From Bradyrhizobium sp. BRP22 (GTDB taxonomy: Bacteria > Pseudomonadota > Alphaproteobacteria > Rhizobiales > Xanthobacteraceae): 64,000 nt of DNA. The position numbers and the translations under genes were made by a program. The notes under the pieces were generated by a model. That model did no database searches. It was not told the DNA's origin and was given only the letters and a program-made list of their open reading frames with translations. Shown here piece by piece: positions 32,335-42,406 of this stretch. Positions within the stretch are counted from its first letter, which is position 1. Each line of letters opens with the position of its first letter. The stretch is from positions 62,001 through 126,000 of the forward strand of contig NZ_JADYVX010000019.1 of NCBI RefSeq assembly GCF_020194175.1. The letters are read 5' to 3'.

Positions 32335-34329
32335 TCAGGCCGCCCGGATGGTGGCGAGAAACTTGTCCAGTTCCTGCTTGAGACGGTTGTTTCCGTCCGA
32401 AAGCAGTCTTGCCGACTGCAGGACCTGAGAGGACGCGTTGCCGGTCCTGGAGGCGCCGTTCGCTACCTCGCCGATACTGATGGCGACCTGGGACGTCCGC
32501 TCGGAGGCGCCCTGGATGTTCTGGGCGATGTTGCGGGTTGCGGTGCCTTGCTGCTCGATCGAGCCGGCGACCGTCGATGCGATCTGCGAGATCCGACCGA
32601 TGATATCGACGATCTCGCTGATCGCATCGACCGATTCGCGCGTCGCGATTTGGATGCCGGCGATCTGCGCGCGGATTTCGTCGGTTGCGTCGGCGGTCTG
32701 CTTGGCGAGTGTTTTTACCTCCTGCGCGACCACCGCAAACCCGGCGCCTGCCTGTCCGGCTCGGGCGGCCTCGATCGTCGCGTTGAGCGCGAGCAGATTG
32801 GTTTGCTGGGCGATCGTTGCAATGAGCTGAACGACGCTGCCGATGCGGTCGGCCGCGGACGCCAATCGCGCCATGCGATCATCGGTCTGCCTGGCTTGAT
32901 CCACGGCGTGCCGGGCGATGCCGGCGGACTCCTCCACCTGGCGTCCGGTTTCGGCGGCGGAAGCGATCATCTGTTCGGTCGCGGCGGCAACCAGCTGCAC
33001 GTTTGCAGAGGCCTCCCTGGAAGCCGCGGCAGCGTTGGCCGACAATTTCCTCGTCTCGTGCGCAGTGTCGCTTAGACTGTGAGCAGATGCAGTCAGTTCT
33101 TCCGATGCGGACGAAACCGCGTCGATCACATTGCCTGCGGCGGCTTCAAAAGCGCCGGCGAGCCTCGCGAGTTCTGCCTTGTGCCGATCGGCCGCGCGGC
33201 GATCCTCCTCCAGCCTTGCTTCGAGCTCGAGCTGGGCCTTTTCCTTTGCCTTGAGCTTGAAAGTCTCGACGGCCTGCGCCATCTCGCCGATTTCGTCCGT
33301 TCGATCGAGGCCGGGCAGAACGACATCGAAGCGACCTGCCGCCAGCTCGCGCATGGCGGCGCTCATCCGGCTGATCAGGCCGGCCACGCGTCGTCCGAAC
33401 ACGACGGCCAAAAGGGCGAGCGTGAATGCGGCAAGCCCGGTCAGCCAGGTGAGCATCTGCCTGAAGTCGGCAGCCTTGCGCTCCGCGAGCTCGGACCGCG
33501 CATTGGCGGCATCCGCCGCCTTGATCAGGGTCGGACGGGTGCGATCGTAGATCTGTTCGAGGTCTTCCACCTGTTCGTCCAGCGCCTGCCGAGAGACGAG
33601 GAATCCGGCGAAGGCCAATTTGTAGGCGCGTACAAGCGCAAGGATCTCCGACTTGGTATCGGCCGCGAGTGTGGATTGGGCAAGCATCGTCTCGAATTCG
33701 GCCTCGCGCTCGTTGAGCTGATCACCGAACTTCTCTTCGCCGCGAAGGATGAAATCCTTCTCATGACGACGCATCGTCAGCATCAGGATGCTTAGCTGCG
33801 GCTGCTCCACCTGAGCCAGTCGTGATTCGATTTGCTGGACCGCGCTCCGGAGCTTGCCCTGCAACCCGTCGCTTTCGTTCAAGCCAAGGACGCGCTGGGC
33901 GCCGACAATGTTCTGGAACCTGGTCGCATAAAGATTGATTCCACTTCGCAGCGAACCTGCCTGCCTGATCGGATCGCCGTCCGGCGCGGCGGCGGCGAAG
34001 GCCTCGATCTTGTCAAGTTCGGCAAGCTCCTGCTGGATGCGGTCAGCGTGCATTTTCACCAGCGCTTCATTGCGGGTACGAAGGAAACGCGTGGTGATCT
34101 GCTGTGACTCCAGGAACCCTTCCGAGAGAGAGGAGAGCTGCGCCCTGAATCGTGCGGCGTCATCCGACTCACGCTGTAGCCGCGCCGCGTAATAGAGGCC
34201 GCTGAGGCAGGTTGCGCTTATGATTAACACGCCGCCTATGCCAAGCATCGCGATCTGAGTCTTCAGGCTTGGGCGGAGGCGTCGCAGGATCTTCGGACCG
34301 AGTTTCCGGTTTGTGGAAGTTGAAAACAT
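32335..34329 (-). CDS. Methyl-accepting chemotaxis protein
   Basis: A 664-aa transmembrane chemoreceptor. Start ATG 34329 (MFSTSTNRKLGPKI) has an AGGA upstream; the frame stays open further to 34590, but that part lacks family character. TM1 is about residues 17-38. A long all-helical periplasmic sensor follows (about 40-305), then TM2 (MLTWLTGLAAFTLALLAVVF), a HAMP region and the cytoplasmic hairpin. The hairpin tip IAQQTNLLALNATIEAARAG matches the consensus that contacts CheA/CheW. No C-terminal CheR-binding pentapeptide is present (ends LATIRAA). The ligand is unknown. It is a single-gene unit convergent with rplQ. Confidence 0.93.
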   Translation of the reverse strand: MFSTSTNRKLGPKILRRLRPSLKTQIAMLGIGGVLIISATCLSGLYYAARLQRESDDAARFRAQLSSLSEGFLESQQITTRFLRTRNEALVKMHADRIQQELAELDKIEAFAAAAPDGDPIRQAGSLRSGINLYATRFQNIVGAQRVLGLNESDGLQGKLRSAVQQIESRLAQVEQPQLSILMLTMRRHEKDFILRGEEKFGDQLNEREAEFETMLAQSTLAADTKSEILALVRAYKLAFAGFLVSRQALDEQVEDLEQIYDRTRPTLIKAADAANARSELAERKAADFRQMLTWLTGLAAFTLALLAVVFGRRVAGLISRMSAAMRELAAGRFDVVLPGLDRTDEIGEMAQAVETFKLKAKEKAQLELEARLEEDRRAADRHKAELARLAGAFEAAAGNVIDAVSSASEELTASAHSLSDTAHETRKLSANAAAASREASANVQLVAAATEQMIASAAETGRQVEESAGIARHAVDQARQTDDRMARLASAADRIGSVVQLIATIAQQTNLLALNATIEAARAGQAGAGFAVVAQEVKTLAKQTADATDEIRAQIAGIQIATRESVDAISEIVDIIGRISQIASTVAGSIEQQGTATRNIAQNIQGASERTSQVAISIGEVANGASRTGNASSQVLQSARLLSDGNNRLKQELDKFLATIRAA

Positions 34330-34727
34330 TCTGGTCCTGCATTCCTGTGGAGATCGAGAGCATTTGCCGCGAAAAGCGTCACCGGGGGAATGGCTCACAT
34401 CGTTGGCCGGAGCCATGTGCGAGCTACCTAGTGAGCGTGAGTTGACAATCTGTGAAATGATGAAGGACAAAGCGAAATGTGCGAGCATATGACGGAATGA
34501 TGAATGTTCGAGGCGTTGATCTCCGTCTGCTCGCGTTGCGCGGAGACCATCCATCACCAGGCTCAACAGAAGCAAGCTGAAGTTGCGCACTTGCAGGTCA
34601 GGTGTTCAAGCGATGCGCACCGAGCATCGCCTTTCCGACTTCTGCATCCTCACGCATGAGTGAGCGGTGATTGAATTCTTGTGAACCGCAACGATATCCC
34701 AGTCATTGTCCTTCAGGAGGCCGACGC
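34330..34727. other. 398-bp divergent spacer between chemoreceptor and SDR genes
   Basis: No supported coding frame. It must hold the promoters of both flanking genes. The only exact -35 hexamer is TTGACA at 34442-34447 on the plus strand, but no good -10 follows at 16-18 bases, so no promoter is called. CAGGAGG at 34714-34720 is the SDR ribosome-binding site. Confidence 0.4.
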
Positions 34728-35519
34728 ATGAAGATTGATCTTTCCGGAAAAACCGCGCTCGTGACCGGCTCGACCGCCGGCATCGGCCTGGCCATTGCCC
34801 GCGGCCTTGCAGCCACCGGCGCGGAGGTGATCATCAATGGCCGCAGTCAGCCCAAGATCGACGCCGCGGTCGCCTCAATTCAGAAGGCGATCGCGGGCGC
34901 CAGGGTTCGCGGCATCGCCGCCGATGTCTCCACCGCTGCGGGATGCAAGGCGCTGCTATCGGCACAACCCGAGGTTGATATCCTCATCAACAATGCCGGC
35001 ATCTTCGAGCCGAAAAACTTCTTCGAGATTCCGGACGAGGACTGGACCCGGTTCTTCGAGGTCAATGTGATGTCGGGCGTGCGCCTGTCGCGCGGCTACA
35101 TGCAGGGCATGCTGAAGCGCAACTGGGGCCGTATCATCTTCATCGCCTCCGAATCGGCGCTCGTCGTTCCCAAGGAGATGATCCAGTACGGCATGACCAA
35201 GACCGCGCAGCTCTCGATCTCGCGCGGTCTCGCCGAGCTGACCCGCGGTACGGCGGTGACCGTCAATTCGGTGATGCCGGGCCCGACGCTGTCCGAAGGC
35301 GTCGAGACCTTCGTCAAGGATCTCGCGAGGCAGAATGGAGAGCCGGAGGACGAGGCGATCGCGAACTTCGTCAAGCAGCACCGCCCGACCTCGCTCTTGC
35401 AGCGCTTCGCCAGCGTCGACGAGATCGCGAACATGGTCGTCTATGTCTCCTCGAAGGAGGCCTCCGCCACCAACGGCGCGGCGCTCCGCGTCGAAGGCGG
35501 GATCATCAACACGATCTGA
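34728..35519 (+). CDS. SDR-family oxidoreductase
   Basis: A 263-aa NAD(P)-dependent short-chain dehydrogenase/reductase. Cofactor motif TGSTAGIG at about residues 13-20, NNAG in the middle, and the catalytic Ser plus YGMTK (Tyr/Lys pair) after ASESALVVPKEMIQ. ATG 34728 lies 7 bases after a strong CAGGAGG; the 19 in-frame codons upstream are not needed. The C-terminal GAALRVEGGIINTI is typical of classical SDRs. The substrate cannot be predicted. It precedes the ClC gene by 89 bases and may be cotranscribed. Confidence 0.9.
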   Translation: MKIDLSGKTALVTGSTAGIGLAIARGLAATGAEVIINGRSQPKIDAAVASIQKAIAGARVRGIAADVSTAAGCKALLSAQPEVDILINNAGIFEPKNFFEIPDEDWTRFFEVNVMSGVRLSRGYMQGMLKRNWGRIIFIASESALVVPKEMIQYGMTKTAQLSISRGLAELTRGTAVTVNSVMPGPTLSEGVETFVKDLARQNGEPEDEAIANFVKQHRPTSLLQRFASVDEIANMVVYVSSKEASATNGAALRVEGGIINTI

Positions 35520-35608
35520 GGCGGGCGTGGAAGCCGCCGATATGGTCAGCGAAGCAAACGCCGTAATCCGCGCTTTTGCCGGAGGCGCGGATTGCGTAGA
35601 ACCGTTGC

Positions 35609-36937
35609 ATGAAGCTGAAACTGTCCACCCGCCACCAACGGCTGGTTAAGATCACCTCGGCGCGCTGGCAACGGCGCGCGATCTTTCTGCTCGGCGGCGT
35701 CGTTGTCGGCGCGGCCGCGGTGATGTTGGCGCAGCTCGCCGATCTGGCCCAACAGGCCTTCGCGATGCTGCTGTCCAAATCACGTTATGCATCGCTTCTC
35801 GTCACGCCTGTTGGTTTTGGGCTGTCGGCGTTGCTCACGGCCAGGCTGTTTCCGAACGCCCAGGGCAGCGGCATTCCGCAGGCGATCGCCGCGCGGCATC
35901 TTACCGTTCAGCAGGCGAGGGAACGGCTCGTATCCATCCGTATTGCCGTCGGAAAGATTGTCCTGACGCTCTTCGGCCTGTTATGCGGTGCTTCGATCGG
36001 TCGCGAAGGACCAACGGTCCAAGTCGGTGCGTCCATCATGTTTGCCATTGGACGCGTATCGCCGCGACGGCAGCCGGGATTGATCCTGGCCGGCGCCGCG
36101 GCCGGCGTCGCCGCCGCCTTCAACACGCCGCTCGCCGGCATTGTGTTTGGTATCGAGGAGATGAGCCGTGCCTTCGAAACGCGCACCAGCAGCCTGATCA
36201 TCGCAGCGGTCATTGCTGCCGGCCTGACGTCGCTCGCGGTGATGGGCAACTATGATTACTTCGGCACGAGCGCGGTGACGCTGGGCCGCGGCATCGACTG
36301 GCTCGCCATTCCCGCTTGCGGCGTCGTCGGCGGTTTGATGGGCGGACTGTTCAGTCGCTTCGTCATTACCGTGGCGCGCGGACTTCCGGGCGTTGCTGGA
36401 CAGGCGATCCGACGCCATGCGGTGCCATTTGCAGCGCTGTGCGGCCTCGCGGTCGCGCTCTGTGGGCTGGTGTCCGGCGATACGGTCTATGGCACAGGCT
36501 ATACACAGGTAAAGGCTGCGCTCGAGAACGGTGCACCATTGCCTGGAGACTTTGGGCTACTGAAGTTCCTGGCCACCGCCCTGGCGGCCATCAGCGGCAT
36601 TCCCGGCGGGATCTTTTCGCCTTCGCTGGCCGTGGGCGCCGGATTGGGCTCGAACGTAGCGTCCTTCTTCCACGGGGCGCCCTTGGCAGCGATCATGCTG
36701 CTCGGCATGGTCTCGTATTTCGCCGGCGTCGTCCAAGCCCCCATCACGGCGTTCGTCATCGTGACGGAAATGACCGGCGAGCACACCATGGTGGTGCCGT
36801 TGATGACCGCCGCATTGATCGCCTACGGCACCTCGCGATTGGTTTGCGAGGAAGGAATCTATCACGCGCTTGCCAAAGGCTTCATCGAACGGTCGACGCC
36901 GCCGACCGAAGCGGCACGCGCCCCCGCGCGATTGTAG
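35609..36937 (+). CDS. ClC-family chloride channel/transporter
   Basis: A 442-aa polytopic membrane protein of the ClC family. The three selectivity-filter motifs are present: GSGIPQ, GREGPTVQ (with the gating glutamate) and GIPGGIFSPSLAVGAGLG. It has no C-terminal CBS domains. Aligning by eye with E. coli ClcA, the proton-transfer glutamate (E203 there) falls in an aromatic stretch (NYDYFGTS). Channel versus Cl/H antiporter mode therefore cannot be assigned. It is convergent with the next gene across a 36-base gap holding an imperfect GGGCA/TGCCC hairpin. Confidence 0.92.
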   Translation: MKLKLSTRHQRLVKITSARWQRRAIFLLGGVVVGAAAVMLAQLADLAQQAFAMLLSKSRYASLLVTPVGFGLSALLTARLFPNAQGSGIPQAIAARHLTVQQARERLVSIRIAVGKIVLTLFGLLCGASIGREGPTVQVGASIMFAIGRVSPRRQPGLILAGAAAGVAAAFNTPLAGIVFGIEEMSRAFETRTSSLIIAAVIAAGLTSLAVMGNYDYFGTSAVTLGRGIDWLAIPACGVVGGLMGGLFSRFVITVARGLPGVAGQAIRRHAVPFAALCGLAVALCGLVSGDTVYGTGYTQVKAALENGAPLPGDFGLLKFLATALAAISGIPGGIFSPSLAVGAGLGSNVASFFHGAPLAAIMLLGMVSYFAGVVQAPITAFVIVTEMTGEHTMVVPLMTAALIAYGTSRLVCEEGIYHALAKGFIERSTPPTEAARAPARL

Positions 36938-36942
36938 GGGAC

Positions 36943-36962
36943 GGGCAGGCTGCGCCTTGCCC
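36943..36962. terminator. Weak bidirectional hairpin between convergent genes
   Basis: GGGCAGGC paired with GCC-T-TGCCC (one bulge) in the 36-base gap between the ClC and MDR stop codons. No clear T-run is present on either side. Confidence 0.35.
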
Positions 36963-36973
36963 ACCCTGCGGAT

Positions 36974-37987
36974 TCACCACCCTTCCAGCACGATCTTGCC
37001 GCGCGACTTGCCGCTTTCGAGCAGCGCATGTGCGCGCTTCAGGTTGGCCGCGTTGATGGTGCCGAAGGTCTCGGCAAGCGTGGTGCGCAGCACGCCCTTG
37101 TCGATGAGGTCGGCGACGTCGTTGAGCAGATGATGCTGCGCGATCATGTCAGGCGTCTGGAACGAGGAACGCGTGAACATCGATTCCCAGTGCACGGATA
37201 CCGCCTTGCCCTTGAACGCGCTGACATTGAATTCCGGCGGATCGTCGATCAGGCCGAACTTGCCCTGCGGCGCCATGAAGTCGGCGATCGCCTTGTAGTG
37301 CTGGTCGGTGAAGGTGAGGCTGGCGACGAGGCCGACCGGCGGCAGCTTCAGTTTCTCGATCTGCTCCTTCATCGGCTTGCCATGATCGACCACCGCATGC
37401 GCGCCGAGCTCTAAGCACCATTTCTGCGATTCCGGCCGCGTCGCGGTTGCGACAACCGTCAGGCCGGTCAGCCGCCGCGCGAGCTGGATCAGGATCGAGC
37501 CGACGCCGCCGGCGCCGCCAACGATCAGGAGCGTACGCGGATCGAGGCTCTTGCCGGGCACAGCGCCGAGCCGATCGAACAGCAATTCCCACGCCGTGAT
37601 CGAGGTCAGCGGCAGGGCGGAGGCCTGCGCGAACGAGAGCGTCTTCGGCTTGGCGCCGACGATCCGCTCGTCAACCAGATGAAATTCCGAATTGGTGCCC
37701 TGGCGCAGGATCGAGCCGGCATAGAACACTTCGTCCCCGGGCTTGAACAGACTGACCTCCGGGCCCACGGCATCGACCACGCCGGCGGCGTCAAATCCCA
37801 AAATCTTGACCTCGCCGTCGGGCGGGGCGGCGCGCTTGCGCACCTTGTAGTCGACCGGGTTGGCGGAGATCGCCTTGACGGCGACGCGAATGTCGCGCCC
37901 CTTGGGCTCCGGTTTGGCGGCGTCGAAATCGAACAGCGATTCCGCGTCCTCGATCGGCAGGGATTTCTTGTATCCGACGGCCTTCAT
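36974..37987 (-). CDS. Zinc-independent MDR-family alcohol dehydrogenase/quinone oxidoreductase-like protein
   Basis: A 337-aa medium-chain dehydrogenase/reductase of the 'zinc-binding ADH family' (QOR/YogA-like) group. The N-terminal GroES-like domain includes ISANPVDYKVRKR. The NAD(P)-binding Rossmann motif VGGAGGVGSILIQLARRL is at about residues 156-173. The catalytic and structural zinc cysteine sets of true ADHs are missing, so an NADPH:quinone or enal reductase activity fits better. It is divergent from an HxlR regulator across 109 bases, a layout in which the regulator typically controls the reductase in response to electrophiles. Confidence 0.88.
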   Translation of the reverse strand: MKAVGYKKSLPIEDAESLFDFDAAKPEPKGRDIRVAVKAISANPVDYKVRKRAAPPDGEVKILGFDAAGVVDAVGPEVSLFKPGDEVFYAGSILRQGTNSEFHLVDERIVGAKPKTLSFAQASALPLTSITAWELLFDRLGAVPGKSLDPRTLLIVGGAGGVGSILIQLARRLTGLTVVATATRPESQKWCLELGAHAVVDHGKPMKEQIEKLKLPPVGLVASLTFTDQHYKAIADFMAPQGKFGLIDDPPEFNVSAFKGKAVSVHWESMFTRSSFQTPDMIAQHHLLNDVADLIDKGVLRTTLAETFGTINAANLKRAHALLESGKSRGKIVLEGW

Positions 37988-38055
37988 TGCCTTCTCCCTT
38001 GTCTGGCTGCGATCTAACTGTCGCGCTGGCGCTCCATTGGCAAGTACGGTAAATT

Positions 38056-38072
38056 CAGGGAACTAGTCCCTG
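38056..38072. promoter_or_regulatory. Candidate HxlR operator
   Basis: Inverted repeat CAGGGA-N5-TCCCTG in the 109-base spacer between the divergent MDR and HxlR genes, 25 bases before the HxlR start. An ACTAGT palindrome overlaps its centre. Its location fits autoregulation and control of the divergent reductase. Confidence 0.4.
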
Positions 38073-38096
38073 TTTGGATACTATTGGAAAAACCTG

Positions 38097-38474
38097 ATGA
38101 AACGGCGGAATTTTGCCCATCGGCCGGGCTGTGCGGTCGAGGCGACGCTCGATCTGATCGATGGCAAATGGAAGGGCGTGATCCTGTTCCATCTCCTGTC
38201 CGGCACCCAGCGTTTCGGCGAGTTGCGGCGGCGGATGCCGGGCATCACCCAGCGCATGCTGACCAAGCAGCTCCGCGCACTGGAGGAGGACAAGCTCATC
38301 ATCCGCAAGGTCTATGCCGAAGTGCCGCCGCGGGTCGAGTATACCGTCTCCGAAATCGGCGAGAGCCTGCGGCCGGTGATCGAGATCCTGAAACAGTGGG
38401 GCGAGACTCACCAGGAGCGGCTCTCCTGCGCGCCGGCGCCTGAGCCCATTGAAGCGGCGCAGACGGCCGCCTGA
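38097..38474 (+). CDS. HxlR-family winged-helix transcriptional regulator
   Basis: A 125-aa MarR-like DNA-binding protein. It has the family pattern CAVEATLDLIDGKWKGVILF, then RFGELRRRMPGITQRMLTKQ (recognition helix) and PRVEYTVSEIGESLRPVIEI. Cys12, in RPGC just ahead of the winged helix, is at the position used for thiol sensing of quinones or electrophiles in YodB, HypR and QorR. The divergent MDR reductase is the likely target. Confidence 0.9.
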   Translation: MKRRNFAHRPGCAVEATLDLIDGKWKGVILFHLLSGTQRFGELRRRMPGITQRMLTKQLRALEEDKLIIRKVYAEVPPRVEYTVSEIGESLRPVIEILKQWGETHQERLSCAPAPEPIEAAQTAA

Positions 38475-38542
38475 ACCAACAATCGCTTCTCTCGCCGCCG
38501 GCTCATGCCTATATCGAAACGACGAATTCCCGGGATCTCTAC

Positions 38543-39930
<1,388 letters not shown>

Positions 39931-39934
<4 letters not shown>

Positions 39935-41268
39935 ACGCGAAGCGACAGCAGGAGCCGACCACCAATCTCTTTGCCGCGGCAGGGATGGAGCAGGATGCGC
40001 CGCATCCGCTGCCGGACCGGCTGCGGCCGCGAAAGCTTTCCGACGTCGTCGGCCAGGACCACATCCTTGGGCCCGACGGCGCGCTGACGCGCATGCTGGA
40101 AACGCGCACGTTGGGCTCGCTGATCTTCTGGGGCCCGCCGGGCACCGGCAAGACCACGGTGGCGCGGCTTCTGGCCGATGCGACCGAGCTGCATTTCGAG
40201 CAGATTTCCGCGGTGTTTTCCGGCGTTGCCGATCTGAAGAAGGCGTTCGACGCCGCACGTGCGCGGCGCGAGACCGGCAAGGGCACGCTGCTGTTCGTCG
40301 ACGAGGTCCATCGTTTCAACCGGGCGCAGCAGGATTCCTTCCTGCCCGTGATGGAAGACGGCACGGTGGTCCTGGTCGGCGCGACGACTGAAAATCCATC
40401 GTTCGAGCTCAACGCCGCGCTCTTGTCGCGGGCGCGCGTCTTGGTGTTCCATTCGCTCGACGCGGAAGCGATCGAAAAACTCTACGCCCATGCCGAGGAG
40501 GTCGAGGGCAGGAAGCTGCCGCTGGATGCGGAGGCGCGCGCCGTGTTGGTGCGGATGGCCGATGGCGATGGCCGCGCCGCGCTCACGCTCGCCGAAGAAG
40601 TCTGGCGGTCTGCGCGCAAGGATGAGGTGTTCAATCCCTCCCAGTTGCAGGAGATCCTGCAGCGCCGCGCGCCGATCTACGACAAATCCGCCGACGGCCA
40701 CTACAACCTGATCTCGGCGCTGCATAAATCCGTGCGCGGCTCCGATCCGGATGCTGCGCTGTATTATCTCGCGCGCATGCTCGATGCCGGCGAGGATCCG
40801 CTGTTCCTGGCGCGGCGCGTGGTGCGGATGGCGGTCGAGGACATCGGCCTGGCCGATCCGCAGGCGCTTGTGGTCGCCAATGCCGCCAAGGACGCTTATG
40901 ATTTTCTCGGCTCGCCGGAGGGAGAGCTCGCAATCGCGCAGGCTGTGGTCTATGTCGCCACCGCGCCGAAATCGAACGCCGTGTACACCGCGTTCGGTGC
41001 GGCCAAGCAGGTGGCGAAGCAGGGCGGCTCGCTGCTGCCGCCCAAGCACATCCTGAACTCCCCGACCAAATTGATGAAGTCGGAGGGTTACGGCGCCGGC
41101 TACCAGTACGACCACGACGCGCCCGACGCCTTCTCCGGCCAGGACTACTTTCCGGAAGCCCTGGGCCGCCAGACCTTCTACGATCCGCCCGACCGCGGCT
41201 TCGAACGCGAAATCCGCAAACGGCTGGATTATTGGGATAGGCTCAGGAAAGAGCGGGGCGGGACATAG
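39931..41268 (+). CDS. rarA: Replication-associated recombination protein A (MgsA/WRNIP1-like AAA ATPase)
   Basis: A 445-aa AAA+ ATPase of the clamp-loader clade that acts at stalled replication forks. Walker A GPPGTGKTTVARLLA, Walker B LLFVDEVHRFNRAQQD and sensor-1 GATTENPSFELN are visible. The C-terminal tetramerisation part includes DPDAALYYLARMLDAGEDPL and GYGAGYQYDHDAPDAFSGQD. It is translationally coupled to the upstream HtrA gene (ATGA). A hairpin spans its stop codon. Confidence 0.96.
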
Positions 41269-41277
41269 ACCGCCCCG
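41254..41277. terminator. Hairpin spanning the rarA stop codon
   Basis: An 8-bp GC stem CGGGGCGG/CCGCCCCG (41254-41261 with 41270-41277), loop of 8 bases including the rarA stop. It lies between convergent genes and may stop transcription from both sides, although no T-run is present. Confidence 0.4.
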
Positions 41278-41290
41278 ATCCTGAGAAGCC

Positions 41291-42091
41291 TTAGCTCGCT
41301 TTGGCGGGCGCGCCGGCACGCATCCAGCCCAGAATGGTTTCGAGCCGCACGACCACGTCCCGGATTTCCAGGGCCTGCTGCATCTTTTCGATGCCGACCT
41401 CCAGGAGCTGGACGACAACGTCGGCAAGCACGCCTGGCTCGCCGGCATAGCGGTAGAGCGATTGCGGCGGCACAGTGTTGGTGGAGTTCCGATACGCCTC
41501 GAAGATTTCACGCGTTAGCGCGAAAGCCTCGGTATCGAGCGCGCGGAACTCTTCGAGCGGTACGACCTCAGCCGCGAGGAAGTCAGCTTCTACGGGTCTG
41601 AGAACAGCAACGCGCTTGCCGCAGGAAATCCTGACCTTCTGGTCTCCGTTCGGCAGTTCGATGCGATTCATGATGTCGGCGACGACGCCAACCGAATAAA
41701 GCGCGTCGAAATCCGGGTCGTCGTCTTCGGCTTGTCGCTGAGTGATCACGACGATGCGCCCATCGTTGGCGGCCGCGCTCTCGACCGCGCGACGCGTCTT
41801 CTCGCGTCCCACGAACATCGGGGAGATCAACTGCGGGAAGAACACGATGTCCCGCATGGGCGCGACGGGGATCACCGTGCCGCCGTTGAAGACCGGGGCA
41901 GGGGAACTCTTGCCCTGGGCCGTGACCGGCTGGCTCGACTGGATGGCCGCCGACAGCACGTTCCAGTCGTGAAAGCCCAAGGTCCTGGCGACCAGTTCGA
42001 GGCTCTCGCTGTGGCTGACGGAAATCGATTTGGCTTTGAGCGCATCGCGCAGTGTCTGCGCCATGGCCTTCGCATCGCGGAAATCGCGCAT
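41291..42091 (-). CDS. Lon N-terminal-domain protein with an N-terminal small helical ('glyoxalase-superfamily') domain
   Basis: A 266-aa protein. Residues 1 to about 50 (FRDAKAMAQTLRDALKAKSI, then SHSESLELVARTLGFHDWNV) match the small helical domain often annotated as glyoxalase-superfamily. Residues 72-260 resemble the Lon substrate-binding domain (VIPVAPMRDIVFFPQLISPM). Neither the AAA ATPase nor the Ser-Lys protease of Lon follows, so it cannot act as Lon by itself. ATG 42091 is chosen because the frame upstream has no family similarity and a strong promoter lies at 42239-42267. Role inferred: substrate binding or adaptor. Confidence 0.85.
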   Translation of the reverse strand: MRDFRDAKAMAQTLRDALKAKSISVSHSESLELVARTLGFHDWNVLSAAIQSSQPVTAQGKSSPAPVFNGGTVIPVAPMRDIVFFPQLISPMFVGREKTRRAVESAAANDGRIVVITQRQAEDDDPDFDALYSVGVVADIMNRIELPNGDQKVRISCGKRVAVLRPVEADFLAAEVVPLEEFRALDTEAFALTREIFEAYRNSTNTVPPQSLYRYAGEPGVLADVVVQLLEVGIEKMQQALEIRDVVVRLETILGWMRAGAPAKAS

Positions 42092-42406
42092 GGATGGTCC
42101 TCTGCTGTAAGCGAACGAGAAATCGTCAGGTGCTTGCGTTGCTGACTCGTTCGCCGGGGCAAAGGAAGCCGGAAGCGGCTCGATACGTTCACCATACCCT
42201 GTTCGGGCGCAAGCAGCGGGTCGTATCCACCCACGGAAAATATGCATGGCGTTCCCAACACTGTCAACGAGTATAGGTGGCTTGTTGCACGCGTCTCATC
42301 AAACCGGTGTCGCTTTTGGAGGTTTTGCGCGGAATTTGTGGTGATTTCGCCGTGACGGCCAGCCGCATTTGCGCTACGCAACACTCGACCTCTGGAGCCG
42401 AACAGC
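42092..42406. other. 315-bp divergent spacer between the Lon-domain and pseudouridine synthase genes
   Basis: It holds the strong minus-strand promoter annotated separately and about 140 bases of leader for the Lon-domain gene. No coding frame is supported, and no clear plus-strand promoter for the pseudouridine synthase was identified. Confidence 0.4.
42239..42267 (-). promoter_or_regulatory. Consensus housekeeping promoter of the Lon-domain gene
   Basis: Read on the minus strand: TTGACA (42267-42262), a 17-base spacer and CATATT (42244-42239). It is the closest sigma-70-type match in the window and points at the Lon-domain gene with a leader of about 140 bases. Confidence 0.65.

Noticed and set aside
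34330..34590. 87-codon N-terminal extension of the chemoreceptor
   Set aside because: The extension lacks a membrane segment expected at the start and ends at an ATG with a ribosome-binding site directly before the basic N-terminus and TM1.
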